Assembly (NCBI GenBank): GCA_017940185.1
Contig: JAGAZE010000034.1
Span: 48,212 to 112,211, forward strand
DNA length: 64,000 bases
Source of the DNA: Bacteroidaceae bacterium
GTDB lineage: Bacteria; Bacteroidota; Bacteroidia; Bacteroidales; Bacteroidaceae
Direction of reading: 5' to 3'
Shown: in pieces, positions 34,888 to 43,900 of the stretch
How positions within the stretch are numbered: the first letter of the stretch is position 1
Layout: every line of letters begins with the position of its first letter
The notes under the pieces: model-generated
The model's database searches: none
Seen by the model: only the letters and a program-made list of their open reading frames with translations
Told to the model about the DNA's origin: nothing
Translations under genes and position numbers: made by a program

Positions 34888-37800
34888 TTATCTGACGATT
34901 ACTTTCTGTTGGTTCACGATATATACGCCGGCGGGTATGTACTCCACGTGCTGCAGTCCGGCGCTGAGGTTCACATGACTGACATGGGTGCCGTCGATGC
35001 TGTAGATGTCTGCTGCCATGTCGCTGTCGGACAGCAGGGTGAGCATGCCCTGTCCTGACACTACATACAGTCTGTTGTCCACTTGCGTGTTCTTGATGCC
35101 GGTGGGCGTGTCGGGATTGTCGCCGAAGACGATGTCGAAGTCGATGAGCGATGGTGCTTGATTATCCGATGTCTGGCAGCTGTACCACGAACGGAAGGGC
35201 AGCATGTTGAGCGCGTCGAGGCCGGTGTTCAGGCTCAGCGTGTTGAGGAAGCGACCCTGCGCCATATAGAAGGCACCCTGGGCTTTCGGTATCACCGCAC
35301 CGCTGTAGGTGCCCGTGTGCGTGAGGTAGTAGTCTGTGTCGGTGGTGGTTTCTCTTCCCAACCAATTTGTGGTAGTGGTTGAGATTGTGCCCTTTGCGGT
35401 GTAGTCAACTGTAGTACTGCTGCCACCTCCCCAGCTCCAGCCACTACCGCCTACTGTCTCCTGCTGGGTGAGCTTCTGTATCATCGTATTCTCCCGGGTG
35501 ACGGGCGTGGCCTTCACCACGGTGCCTTCCTGCTCGGCTATGAGCGAGGTGGCGGGGTTGTCCACCTCCTGCGTCACAGCGAAGAGATAGGGCACGTTGG
35601 CTTCCGACGCACCGATCACATTGGTGCTATTCACATTGGAGAAGTAGCCCACGGCGCCTGAGTTGAGCTCGCTCTTGTTGAGGCTCAGCGCATTGGTGGC
35701 GTTCATCTCGAAGAGGCTGAAGGCGCTGCGTCCGCGGCTGTCGGTGTGTATGCCCTCGGCATCGAGCGAGAGGGCGAAGGGCAGCAGCAGCGTGCCGTAG
35801 GTCACCTTGTTATAGCCCTGTATGGTGATGCCGCGGCTGTAGGAGACATAGTCGGGTGCCTCCACGTGGATGTCGTAGGGTGCGAAGAAGGGCTTGCGGT
35901 CGGTGAGCACGATGTTGCGGCAGGCGTGGAACGAGCCGTCGGAGCGCTGGTAGGCGAAGTTGTCGGCAAAGAGTTCCATGTCGTGCGGCAGGTAGAAGAG
36001 GCAGTTGGGCGACAGCTTCTTGCGGAAGGCCTCGATGGCATTGTCTTTCACGCCGCTGTTCGACGAGTAGACGATGGTGGAGAGGTTGCTGGCGTCGACA
36101 TAGATTATCTGATCGAGGCTGGTGGGGCATGTTGTCCCGTCGCTCTCGGCCAATGCCTTGTCTACTTCCTCGGTGATGAGGCTGATGGGCAGGTAGCCCG
36201 GGTCGTCGTCATCGTCTTGCACGGTTTTGACGATGAGTCCCCACTGCGCCTTTTCCTTCACGGGCGAGTTGGCATATTGTATCTCGTCGTACACCTTTTT
36301 CCATTCTATGAGGGGTTCGTAGTCGCGTGTGATGAGCTGTATCTCCATGTCGTAGTAGGAGTAGAGGCGGTGCTGCGTGCCACGCGAGGGTGCGATGTTG
36401 TAGCGTGGCTCGTCGCACACGAAGAGGTAGGCATATTTGCTGTCGTCCTTGCTCATGGTGAGCGTGGTGAAGTCGCCCGGCAATTGCCCGGTCACTATCA
36501 CATGTCCGTCGGCATCGCGGCGGTGAATGGTGTCCTGCACGTTGCGGTAGCGGTCGAGACTGAAGCGATACTGGTGCAAGGTGCGGATGTCGTTGGTGGC
36601 GATGTCATGGTCGAGCTCGTCGGCGTTAGAGAAGTAGTAGGGCTGTGTGCCGCAGAGGTAGGACTGCACCTTGCGAGAGTAGTCCACGTCGTCGCCCGAG
36701 GCAGCAGGCTCACTGATGTCGTAGAGGTTTTTCAGCACCACATTGCTCTTGTCGGGTGTCAGTCCGTGGTATTCGGAGCCCACCAGCACGTCGCGGCCGT
36801 ATTTGGTGTCGTCGGTGTTGTCGTAGTAGGTTTCGTCGAGGTAGTGTGTGTGCAGGTTCTGGAACGAGAAGGTGCATGGCATCACGCCCTCGCGATCCCA
36901 GTCGTTGGGTACATAGAACTTGAAGGCACCGCCATACACGGAGAAGTCGGCCGAGGCAAAGCTCTGCACGGCGCGCTTCTCGCGGTCGGCCACGTTGGGA
37001 TTGTCTTTCAGACTATTCTCGCACACAATGTCAAGGCTGGTGATATAGGGGTCGAGGCCCACCATCTCCACGTCGGCAGTAATCAGCGCGCGGTAGTTGT
37101 TGGTGGCATCGTCGGCAGGCAGGCCGCTGATGCTGAACTTCACTGCGTCGTTGTTGAAGTGCGCCAGGTCGATGGTGCCGTCGGGATTGCCGGCATTCAC
37201 CTGCACGGTCTCCAGTATGCCTGCGCCGTCTTTGTCGTACACGGTGAGCGTCCACGGCTGCGGCGTATAGGCAGGCTGGCTCACGGGCATCGTCTCCTCT
37301 ACGCTGAACATTTTTGCTGCCGTGGTGCCAGCCTTGTCACTCTGTGTCAACTTGTAGCCCGCCAGGTCGCTGTTCCACTCGGCTTGCACAAATCGGCTGT
37401 TGTTCGTACCGAAACGCAGGTTGTTGGTGTTCTGCGCGATATTAAACAGACTGTGATAGTAACTTGAGCGGGTGTTGTTGGTACCGGTATAAGTCTGATT
37501 TGGCGGCGTCGAGGCTCGGTACACACTTATGGAGTAGGTGCCGCCGGTGCTCCGTTGGTACCACTCCAGATAGCTGTACTCTCCGTCCTGATAGTGGTAG
37601 ATGCGTCCTGCTTCGTCCATCTGCCACATCTTGGCATGTGTATCGCCCACCTGCTGACGCACAAAGCGCCCTGAGGGGTGCAGGAAGTAGGTCATCGTGC
37701 CGTTGGCGGCATCGCCGTCGATGGGCAGCGTGGCAGAGATGGTAAACTTCTTCTCGTTGAACACCTCATCCTTCTCCACCGCCTCCTGCGCGGTGCCAAG

Positions 37801-38901
37801 GTGGTAGTGCAGCTTGCCGCTTATGATGCGGTAGCCCACGGGGTCGTGGTTGCCGTGTGAGGTGATTACCTCTGTGGGCGACTCTATATAATAGGTGCCG
37901 TTTTTCAGACCATAATAGTGTGCCTGCTGTGCGGTGCCGTCGTTTTCCACCTCCTGCGTGATGGTGGCGGCACTCGCCACATGGTTCACCGAGTCGTTCA
38001 CGATGGAGCCTTCGTTGTAGAGCAGCATGTTGGCGTCGAGCTCCTCCACCTCGTGGTACTCGTAGGCGAAGTGCAGGTTGGTCTTTCCTTCCTGGCGGCG
38101 CTTGCGGATGTCGCCCAACGCTATCTTACCCGTAGGGAAGGTCACCGTGCGGAAGGAGGTGGCGCGGCTGTCGGCATACGAAGGCACGATGGGAGTGGTG
38201 AAGTTGCCGTCGGCGGCAAAGTAAATCACAAAGCGCTTCACACGAACGAGGGCGCGCTTGCTGTCTCCACTACCGCTATTGTTGCCATGGAACACGAAAT
38301 AGAGGTTGTTGTCCATGTCGCTCTTCTGCATGCTGGTACGCTGAATGGTGTATTCCGTATTGCTGCGCGCGCTGCCCAGCGTGGTGCTCTGGTAGGCGGT
38401 GGCGGTGTTGAAGGTCTTGTCGGTCTCGTAGAAGTTCCACTCGTTGCGACGGCCGAACGTCTTTCCCACAATGGTGCCGGTGAGGTCGTTGACGAGGGTG
38501 ACCTCATAACCCGTAAACCGGTAGCCGTCGGGCAGCGATGCCAGTATGTAGGCATTGCCGCTGCTGCTCATACTCGACATCACCAGACTTGTTACGCCAT
38601 TGGCATCGGTGTAGTTGGCAAAGTTGCAGCCCTGTGTGAGCGGAAATCCGTCGGCTGTAAGCTCTGCTTCATCGCTTATCCACAGCTTGAGGGGCAGCTG
38701 ATTGTGCCACCACAGCGACTTCCAACCATAGTCGAAACCCACTTCCAGTGCATCGCCCAATCCTGCGATGAGGTGCCCCGACTGCGGACTGATACTGATG
38801 TTCTGTGCTCGTAGCGCCGTGAGGGGCATGCTTAGCGCCAAGACACACAAAAGCAGCGCACGGATGGCACGCAACTTTAAAAAATATGTTAAATGTCTCA
38901 T
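34888..38901 (-). CDS. Giant secreted protein with T9SS-like C-terminal domain (paralog 2)
   Basis: A 1337-residue paralog of the 30067-33990 protein, starting at the ATG at 38901 (a TTG lies two codons upstream). The signal peptide is followed by ALRAQNISISPQSGHLIAGL. Long stretches match paralog 1, including the YGWKSLWWHNQLPLKLWISD block, TLVNDL, QNLHTHYLD, GTQPYYFSNADELDHDIATN and the C-terminal VEYIPAGVYIVNQQKVIVR. A Gly/Ser/Trp-rich insert (GGSGWSWGGGSSTT) near residue 1150 is absent from paralog 1 and replaced there by a different sequence. The C-terminal ~80 residues look like a type A T9SS sorting domain. Function unknown; a promoter lies at 38949-38956 and a C11 tract further upstream. 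Confidence 0.8.
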   Translation of the reverse strand: MRHLTYFLKLRAIRALLLCVLALSMPLTALRAQNISISPQSGHLIAGLGDALEVGFDYGWKSLWWHNQLPLKLWISDEAELTADGFPLTQGCNFANYTDANGVTSLVMSSMSSSGNAYILASLPDGYRFTGYEVTLVNDLTGTIVGKTFGRRNEWNFYETDKTFNTATAYQSTTLGSARSNTEYTIQRTSMQKSDMDNNLYFVFHGNNSGSGDSKRALVRVKRFVIYFAADGNFTTPIVPSYADSRATSFRTVTFPTGKIALGDIRKRRQEGKTNLHFAYEYHEVEELDANMLLYNEGSIVNDSVNHVASAATITQEVENDGTAQQAHYYGLKNGTYYIESPTEVITSHGNHDPVGYRIISGKLHYHLGTAQEAVEKDEVFNEKKFTISATLPIDGDAANGTMTYFLHPSGRFVRQQVGDTHAKMWQMDEAGRIYHYQDGEYSYLEWYQRSTGGTYSISVYRASTPPNQTYTGTNNTRSSYYHSLFNIAQNTNNLRFGTNNSRFVQAEWNSDLAGYKLTQSDKAGTTAAKMFSVEETMPVSQPAYTPQPWTLTVYDKDGAGILETVQVNAGNPDGTIDLAHFNNDAVKFSISGLPADDATNNYRALITADVEMVGLDPYITSLDIVCENSLKDNPNVADREKRAVQSFASADFSVYGGAFKFYVPNDWDREGVMPCTFSFQNLHTHYLDETYYDNTDDTKYGRDVLVGSEYHGLTPDKSNVVLKNLYDISEPAASGDDVDYSRKVQSYLCGTQPYYFSNADELDHDIATNDIRTLHQYRFSLDRYRNVQDTIHRRDADGHVIVTGQLPGDFTTLTMSKDDSKYAYLFVCDEPRYNIAPSRGTQHRLYSYYDMEIQLITRDYEPLIEWKKVYDEIQYANSPVKEKAQWGLIVKTVQDDDDDPGYLPISLITEEVDKALAESDGTTCPTSLDQIIYVDASNLSTIVYSSNSGVKDNAIEAFRKKLSPNCLFYLPHDMELFADNFAYQRSDGSFHACRNIVLTDRKPFFAPYDIHVEAPDYVSYSRGITIQGYNKVTYGTLLLPFALSLDAEGIHTDSRGRSAFSLFEMNATNALSLNKSELNSGAVGYFSNVNSTNVIGASEANVPYLFAVTQEVDNPATSLIAEQEGTVVKATPVTRENTMIQKLTQQETVGGSGWSWGGGSSTTVDYTAKGTISTTTTNWLGRETTTDTDYYLTHTGTYSGAVIPKAQGAFYMAQGRFLNTLSLNTGLDALNMLPFRSWYSCQTSDNQAPSLIDFDIVFGDNPDTPTGIKNTQVDNRLYVVSGQGMLTLLSDSDMAADIYSIDGTHVSHVNLSAGLQHVEYIPAGVYIVNQQKVIVR

Positions 38902-38948
38902 ATTCAACCGTTACCTATTTATTGTATAAAAGTTAGTTAATCTGATTG

Positions 38949-38956
38949 CAAATGTA
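38949..38956 (-). promoter_or_regulatory. -7 promoter element for giant secreted protein paralog 2
   Basis: Minus strand TACATTTG followed by C, about 50 bases upstream of the ATG at 38901. Confidence 0.6.
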
Positions 38957-39027
38957 CGGATTTTCCTTTATACAAAAGAATTTTCGCAAAGGAAAAATTA
39001 TACGATTATACATTATTAACATTTCTA

Positions 39028-39038
39028 CCCCCCCCCCC
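39028..39038. repeat. Homopolymeric C11 tract upstream of a surface-protein gene
   Basis: Eleven consecutive C (G on the coding strand of paralog 2) about 75 bases upstream of its -7 element, within TTAACATTTCTA-C11-GTTAACAT. A C12 tract in a similar TTAACATTTATTTA context occurs at 56665. The remaining 38957-39216 gap holds only a terminator. Confidence 0.8.
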
Positions 39039-39077
39039 GTTAACATCCGTTAACTGAAAATTGCTAACAAACAACAA

Positions 39078-39112
39078 AAAGACAGACAATTAACGAATAA
39101 TTATCTGTCTTT
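39078..39112 (-). terminator. Terminator of the extracellular nuclease gene
   Basis: An imperfect 15-17-bp stem (AAAGACAGACAATTA with TAATTATCTGTCTTT) and 5-base loop; on the minus strand it is followed by TTGTTGTTTG. Confidence 0.65.
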
Positions 39113-39216
39113 GGGACTGAGAGCGGAATGTTAAAAGGGAACTATTGTGGTGGAGATAGGGTGGAGGCGGGGCTTGATATAAAATGTAAACAATATGCAA
39201 ATTCCGCCTTCCAGGC

Positions 39217-40122
39217 CTAATTCAGCCCCCATGCGGTGAGGCTGATGGAGCGTTCCGCCTTGTTTTCTTCCTCATCGGGAAGGTTGCAGAAGAAATCGAT
39301 GCCTGTGAGGCGCTCCAGTTCGTCGATGCTGATGCAGTAGTCGGCGAGGCGCAGGCCGGGTGTCACGGTGTTGGTGTGCTCAAACCACATGCCCAGGGCA
39401 CGGTAGCCGTAGCTGTTTTTCAGCAGCAGGGCCACAAAGAAATAGGTGGGCACGCGCAGCTGGCCTTTCACCTTCTCCAGTATCTGATTGTCTTCTATCG
39501 TTCCGCCTTTCACCACATAGATGGTATCGGTGGCGGCAAGCTGGTTGGTCCACTTGCGCAGTTGGTTTTCCATGATGACCCATGCTCCGGTGTATCCGTC
39601 GCCGGCGTTGAAGTTATAGTACTGCGGCTGCATGTTGGAGAAGTAGAACGTCTGCTCGTTGGCTTGCCGTGAGAAGGTGCGGTCGGCCGAGGGGCAGATG
39701 TGTCCGCGTGTGTAGCCCGATCCCGAGTACATGGCGCGTGTGTCGCTGAAGCGTTCGCCGACGGGTATGTTCGGGTCTTCTGCCCATGCGTCGGTGCGCC
39801 CGCTGCTGCCGCTGTAGCCCTTGTGCATCTGGTAGGCCACCCATCGGCTGCTCTTCTTGTCAATATCCCACTCTAGGGAGTAGTTCACGCCGTCGGGGTC
39901 GTAGCGGTCCGATGTCTTGTGGATGACAATGCGTGTGCCGCTGGCTTTGAAGCGGGGCATCTCCAGTCGGGCATATTCGGGTTGGGTCTTCGGATTGGCA
40001 TTGACATTGTAATTGGCAGGTGCATTGTTGCTGCCATCGTCGTCGCCACCGCCGCAGGCAGCGAAGAAGAAGGTCATGGTGAGCAGACAGAGCAGGATGA
40101 GGAGGGTGTGTCGCTGTTTCAT
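39217..40122 (-). CDS. DNA/RNA non-specific endonuclease lipoprotein (NUC1 family)
   Basis: A 301-residue protein from the ATG at 40122, chosen because a lipoprotein signal follows (lipobox FFAAC, Cys23, then GGGDDDG, an acidic pattern common to surface-exposed Bacteroidetes lipoproteins). The beta-beta-alpha metal nuclease signature D/T-R-G-H is present as GYTRGHICPSADRT with the catalytic His141, followed by FYFSNMQPQYYNFN with the metal-binding Asn. Such enzymes cut single- and double-stranded DNA and RNA outside the cell. The gene is monocistronic with its own terminator. Given the lipid anchor it is most likely cell-surface attached and used in nucleic-acid scavenging or defence against extracellular DNA (inference). 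Confidence 0.92.
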   Translation of the reverse strand: MKQRHTLLILLCLLTMTFFFAACGGGDDDGSNNAPANYNVNANPKTQPEYARLEMPRFKASGTRIVIHKTSDRYDPDGVNYSLEWDIDKKSSRWVAYQMHKGYSGSSGRTDAWAEDPNIPVGERFSDTRAMYSGSGYTRGHICPSADRTFSRQANEQTFYFSNMQPQYYNFNAGDGYTGAWVIMENQLRKWTNQLAATDTIYVVKGGTIEDNQILEKVKGQLRVPTYFFVALLLKNSYGYRALGMWFEHTNTVTPGLRLADYCISIDELERLTGIDFFCNLPDEEENKAERSISLTAWGLN

Positions 40123-40285
40123 AGCGGTATATAATAATAAGTGGTGTATATTACAGTTGTGTCGATGGTTTGTGTTTTGGGTAAGAAAAAGGGGTGCCAT
40201 GCTTTGGTATATGCAACTACCAAGCTTGTGCACCCGTGAGTGTGTTCTGATTGCGCAGGGCTTCGTTGTATGTGTGCCGCCGTGC

Positions 40286-40537
40286 TTACTTCTTGATTTT
40301 TCCGTAACGGCTCATGAAGCGGTCGACGCGTCCTGCGGTGTCGACGAGTTTGCTCTTGCCGGTGTAGAACGGATGTGAGGTGCTCGAAATCTCGACCTTC
40401 ACCATGGGATAGGTCTCGCCTTCAAACTCGCAGGTCTCGTTGGTCTTGCACGTAGACTGTGTGAGGAACATATCGCCGTTGGACATATCTTTGAACACCA
40501 CGGGACGATAGTTGTCGGGATGAATACCTTGTTTCAT
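40286..40537 (-). CDS. rpmE2: Ribosomal protein L31, type B
   Basis: An 83-residue ribosomal protein: [20 protein letters not shown] at the start, [20 protein letters not shown] in the middle and [12 protein letters not shown] at the end are diagnostic of the long, type B L31. The canonical zinc-binding CxxC pair of type A is absent. It stands alone with a promoter at 40584-40591, as is common for L31 in this phylum. It forms part of the 50S subunit and bridges the subunits near the central protuberance. Confidence 0.97.
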   Translation of the reverse strand: MKQGIHPDNYRPVVFKDMSNGDMFLTQSTCKTNETCEFEGETYPMVKVEISSTSHPFYTGKSKLVDTAGRVDRFMSRYGKIKK

Positions 40538-40583
40538 TGCTTTGTGTGTTTGTTTCTGATTGGTTTCTATACAATTCGGGCTG

Positions 40584-40591
40584 CAAAGATA
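40584..40591 (-). promoter_or_regulatory. -7 promoter element for rpmE2
   Basis: Minus strand TATCTTTG followed by C, 47 bases upstream of the L31 start. Confidence 0.65.
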
Positions 40592-40680
40592 CGTTGTTCC
40601 TTGCAGCCCGCAAAATGTTTCGTGCTATTTTTTGTCGTTCTTCGCCGTCGGTTCATCTGCGTGGGCAGAAGGGGCCGTGG

Positions 40681-40932
40681 CTACTTATCTTCTAACCAGC
40701 GCTGCGGCTGCGGCTGTGTCCATTCCCATCCTGCTTCCAGTCCGTCGTGGCTGTCCCAGTCGTCGCCTTTTCCTTCGGCGCCGCCGCCCGGCACAGGTTG
40801 GTCGCCGAAATTGTAGCCGCCGCCCGAGTGGTTGGCAAGACCGCCGGTACCTTCCTGGTGTTCTCCCTGACAGATGAAGGATGGGGAGATGACTTCAGAG
40901 AGTGGACTCACATACTGTTTCTTGGTATTCAT
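40681..40932 (-). CDS. Small Gly/Asp/Trp-rich protein coupled to the LRR protein
   Basis: An 83-residue protein whose ATG (40932) overlaps the stop codon of the 1419-residue LRR protein as ATGA, so translation is almost certainly coupled. It begins MNTKKQYVSPLSEVISPSF, which follows the K-K-x-Y-x-x-P-x-x-E-x-x-S pattern of the small acidic proteins at 29817 and 34644, but the rest differs: Gly-rich (SGGGYNFGDQPVPGGGAEG) then acidic and Trp-containing (DDWDSHDGLEAGWEWTQ). A single Cys (position ~21) is present. No signal peptide recognised. The same genomic relation (small cistron directly behind a giant secreted protein) makes it a probable member of the same functional class. Confidence 0.68.
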   Translation of the reverse strand: MNTKKQYVSPLSEVISPSFICQGEHQEGTGGLANHSGGGYNFGDQPVPGGGAEGKGDDWDSHDGLEAGWEWTQPQPQRWLEDK

Positions 40933-43900
40933 TTCACCACCTCCTTTCTTCCGTTGTGGATGTAGATGCCCGGTTGTGTGGGTTTCTGTGTGAGCCGCAC
41001 GCCTTGCAGTGTGTACCAGTCGTTGGCTGTGGGCCGTTGTGTGGTGGTGGGTTGTCCGATGGCTGTTGTCTCTCCGCCGTTTTCCGGTATGATGAAGATG
41101 GCGAGTTTGCCGTCGTTGCTGCTGTTGAAGATGTGTGGCAAGTGTGCCCGGCTCACGCTGAAGTAGGCGCGGTTGGGCTTGGTCCATGCGTAGTCGCGCC
41201 ACTGCGCTTCGCTATAGCCGTTGCCTGCCACGAGCGGATTGGTGTTCACCTGCACGAAGTAGCCTTTCGACACCACGAAGTTGACGTAGTGTATGTCGTT
41301 GTCGAGATTGTCGGTGCCTGCCTCCACATGTTTCATATTGACGAAGGTGCCGTAGTCGGAGGGGTTGGCATCGCCGCTCACCACAGCTCCCTTGCCCATG
41401 CGTCCGTAGCGGGCATAGCGGAAGTTGAGCGGGTTGAGCTCATCGCCGGCATTGTTAATCACGAAGCGGTCGCTGAGGTTGGCGTGCACGGCGTCGTGGG
41501 CGGCATCCTGGAAGGGATAGGGGCTCTCAGCCCAATAGGGGAAGATGGGATAGCTGTCGGGCAGGCCGATAATCACATTGTGGTCGGTGTCGGGGTTGTG
41601 GTTGGCTGTAAAATCTGCATACAGCTGTCCGTAATCGGTGAAAGGCTCATCGATGTCGACCCAAACAGGATCCTCCACTCTAGAAATCTTATCGGATAAC
41701 TGTCTTTCCGACAATAATTCCACATTGAAGAGTGTGCGGTCGTCAAGGTTGTCGCGTATAAGCTGTGCGAAGTCGATGGGCGGCACATTATCAGATTCGG
41801 ATACGGCAGTATATACATAATAATAGTTTAGTCCACGCATGAGGATGGTGTAGCGGGTGCCATTCATCGTAAATGCAGGCACATCATTACCTACGTCCAG
41901 GACGGTGATGACGCCCATCGCTATTCTCAGCATGATATGGTCTTCGAACATGTTGATGGTTTCATCCTCTCCGTTGACAAAAGCGTAGCGATCGCCAAAC
42001 ACCATCTTGTACTGGGTGGTTTCACCATTCTTCACATAGTACCCGTCTCCTGTTTCTTCTATGTACCTATACTCGTATGTATTATCAAACTCGTCCCAAT
42101 CGGTAAACACGCGTCCTGTCCCTTCCCATGTGGCAAGCAAGGTGCTGAGGGCTGTTGTTTGCTCTGCGGTGAGGGAAAGTTGTTGAATTTCGCCAACATT
42201 TACCTTAAGCTCTGATGAATCATAATTGCTAGTAGAAAACACGTTGGGGCAGAGTGTTTCCAATTGTTCGAGCTCTTCATACGAGACCATGTACCAGCCT
42301 TCTTCTACCGAGGGTTCCTCCCCCAGCACTACAGGATTTCTCCTATCCCACCAGAATGGCATGGAAATATCGCTGGTATGCAGCCAATCGGGTGTCATCA
42401 GTGTGCCGTTGGGATCCACGGGATACACTCTGCGCTGGTCGCTCATCTCTCCTCTCATCGCTACGGGAGGCACGAGGTAGTAGCCCGGGCGTGGGAAGTC
42501 GATGATGATGCCTGTGCCGTAGGGCACTATTCCGTCGGTGACGGCTTTGCGTCCTATCTGCTCCACCTCTTCGTTGCCGTGGTTGGAGTGGAAGCTGTGG
42601 ATGGTGTAGGGCATGAGGCTCTGCGGATAGGATGCGTCCAGCTTGGCAGTGGCACTGCTCTTGAAGGCCGCCAGCGCATCGTTGTCGGCAACGTTGAAAG
42701 CAAACTGGTCGGCATTGAAGAAGTCTTCGTTATACGGCAGGTAGGCAGCCTTCTTGTTGGTCTCGTCCCAATAGTCGACGGTGTTGGAGTACATACCACC
42801 TTTCGGCAAATCAATTGCCTTCCATGGTTTGCTGCCGGCAGAGGGCATCGGCATGGCATCGCCATCGAAGTCGGTGGCCTTACCTTTTATATCTTGACCC
42901 CTTTCATTTTTCGCAATAATCATTGGACGGAAGTTGAGTATATCGTTTTTCCATGCGCTGGTGGCGATGAGTCGCTGCTGTGGGGTGATGTTGAGCAGGT
43001 TGTAGTAGGAGCGCTGGTCGAGTACCTTTGTGCTGTCGGCTTTCAACTGCGCATCGGTGAAGGTACCCCAGCGGAACTTCACGCGGTAGTCGCTGCCGGA
43101 AATCAGCCCCATGTGGGCGTGGTTGTAGTAGTTGGTCACGCTGCCGATGGGCACGATCACACGCATACAGTTGGGCTGCATGTCGCCGTTGGCATCGGTG
43201 TAGCCCCTATAATTAACCCCAAAGGGGCATCCCTTGATATAGTCGGGCACGGTGGTGCACGCCTCGTCGAACTCGGCGGTGAACTCGCTCCTCTGGAAAG
43301 CAAAGGCACCATTGTGGATTTGCAATGCAGCATGATAGTCGGCAGCGGCATTCAGCTTCAGATATTCGAGACCATTGTCAGCGAAAGCATCCTTTCCGAT
43401 ATATTGTATGTTGCTCTTCCAGGGCTGGGCATTGAGATTGAACTCCCCCTTGAGGGCACAGCGACTGAATGCATCTGCTTCTATCCGCTCGAGTGTGGCA
43501 GGCATTCCGTCGATGGCGTTGATGCCCGAGTGCTCGAAAGCACCTTCACCGATGGTGGTCAGCTGGGTGTTGCTCAGGAAGGACAGCGAGGTAAGGCTTT
43601 CGTCTTCTGCGAAACAGTTGTTGCCTATCGTGGTGAGTGCGGCGGGCACCTGCACGGTGGCAAGAGTATCACAATCGTAGAACATGCTCTCGCTCAATGT
43701 CGTCAGATTCGTTGCCGCTGAGAGGTTGGCCGACAGCAGTGAATCGCAATTCTGAAAAGCTCCCGTCCCGACGGTTGTAATGTTGGCAGGCAAGGTGAGG
43801 CTCTCCAGTCCGGTCCTCCCGAAAGCTCTGTCGCCAATGGTGGTCAGCGTAGTGCCCCAAGTGATGGTCTTCAGGGCATGGCACCCTTCAAAGCTTTTTT

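Noticed and set aside
42264-43721. A 485-codon plus-strand frame inside the LRR gene
   Set aside because: Antisense to a gene with clear BspA repeats, signal peptide and C-terminal tail.
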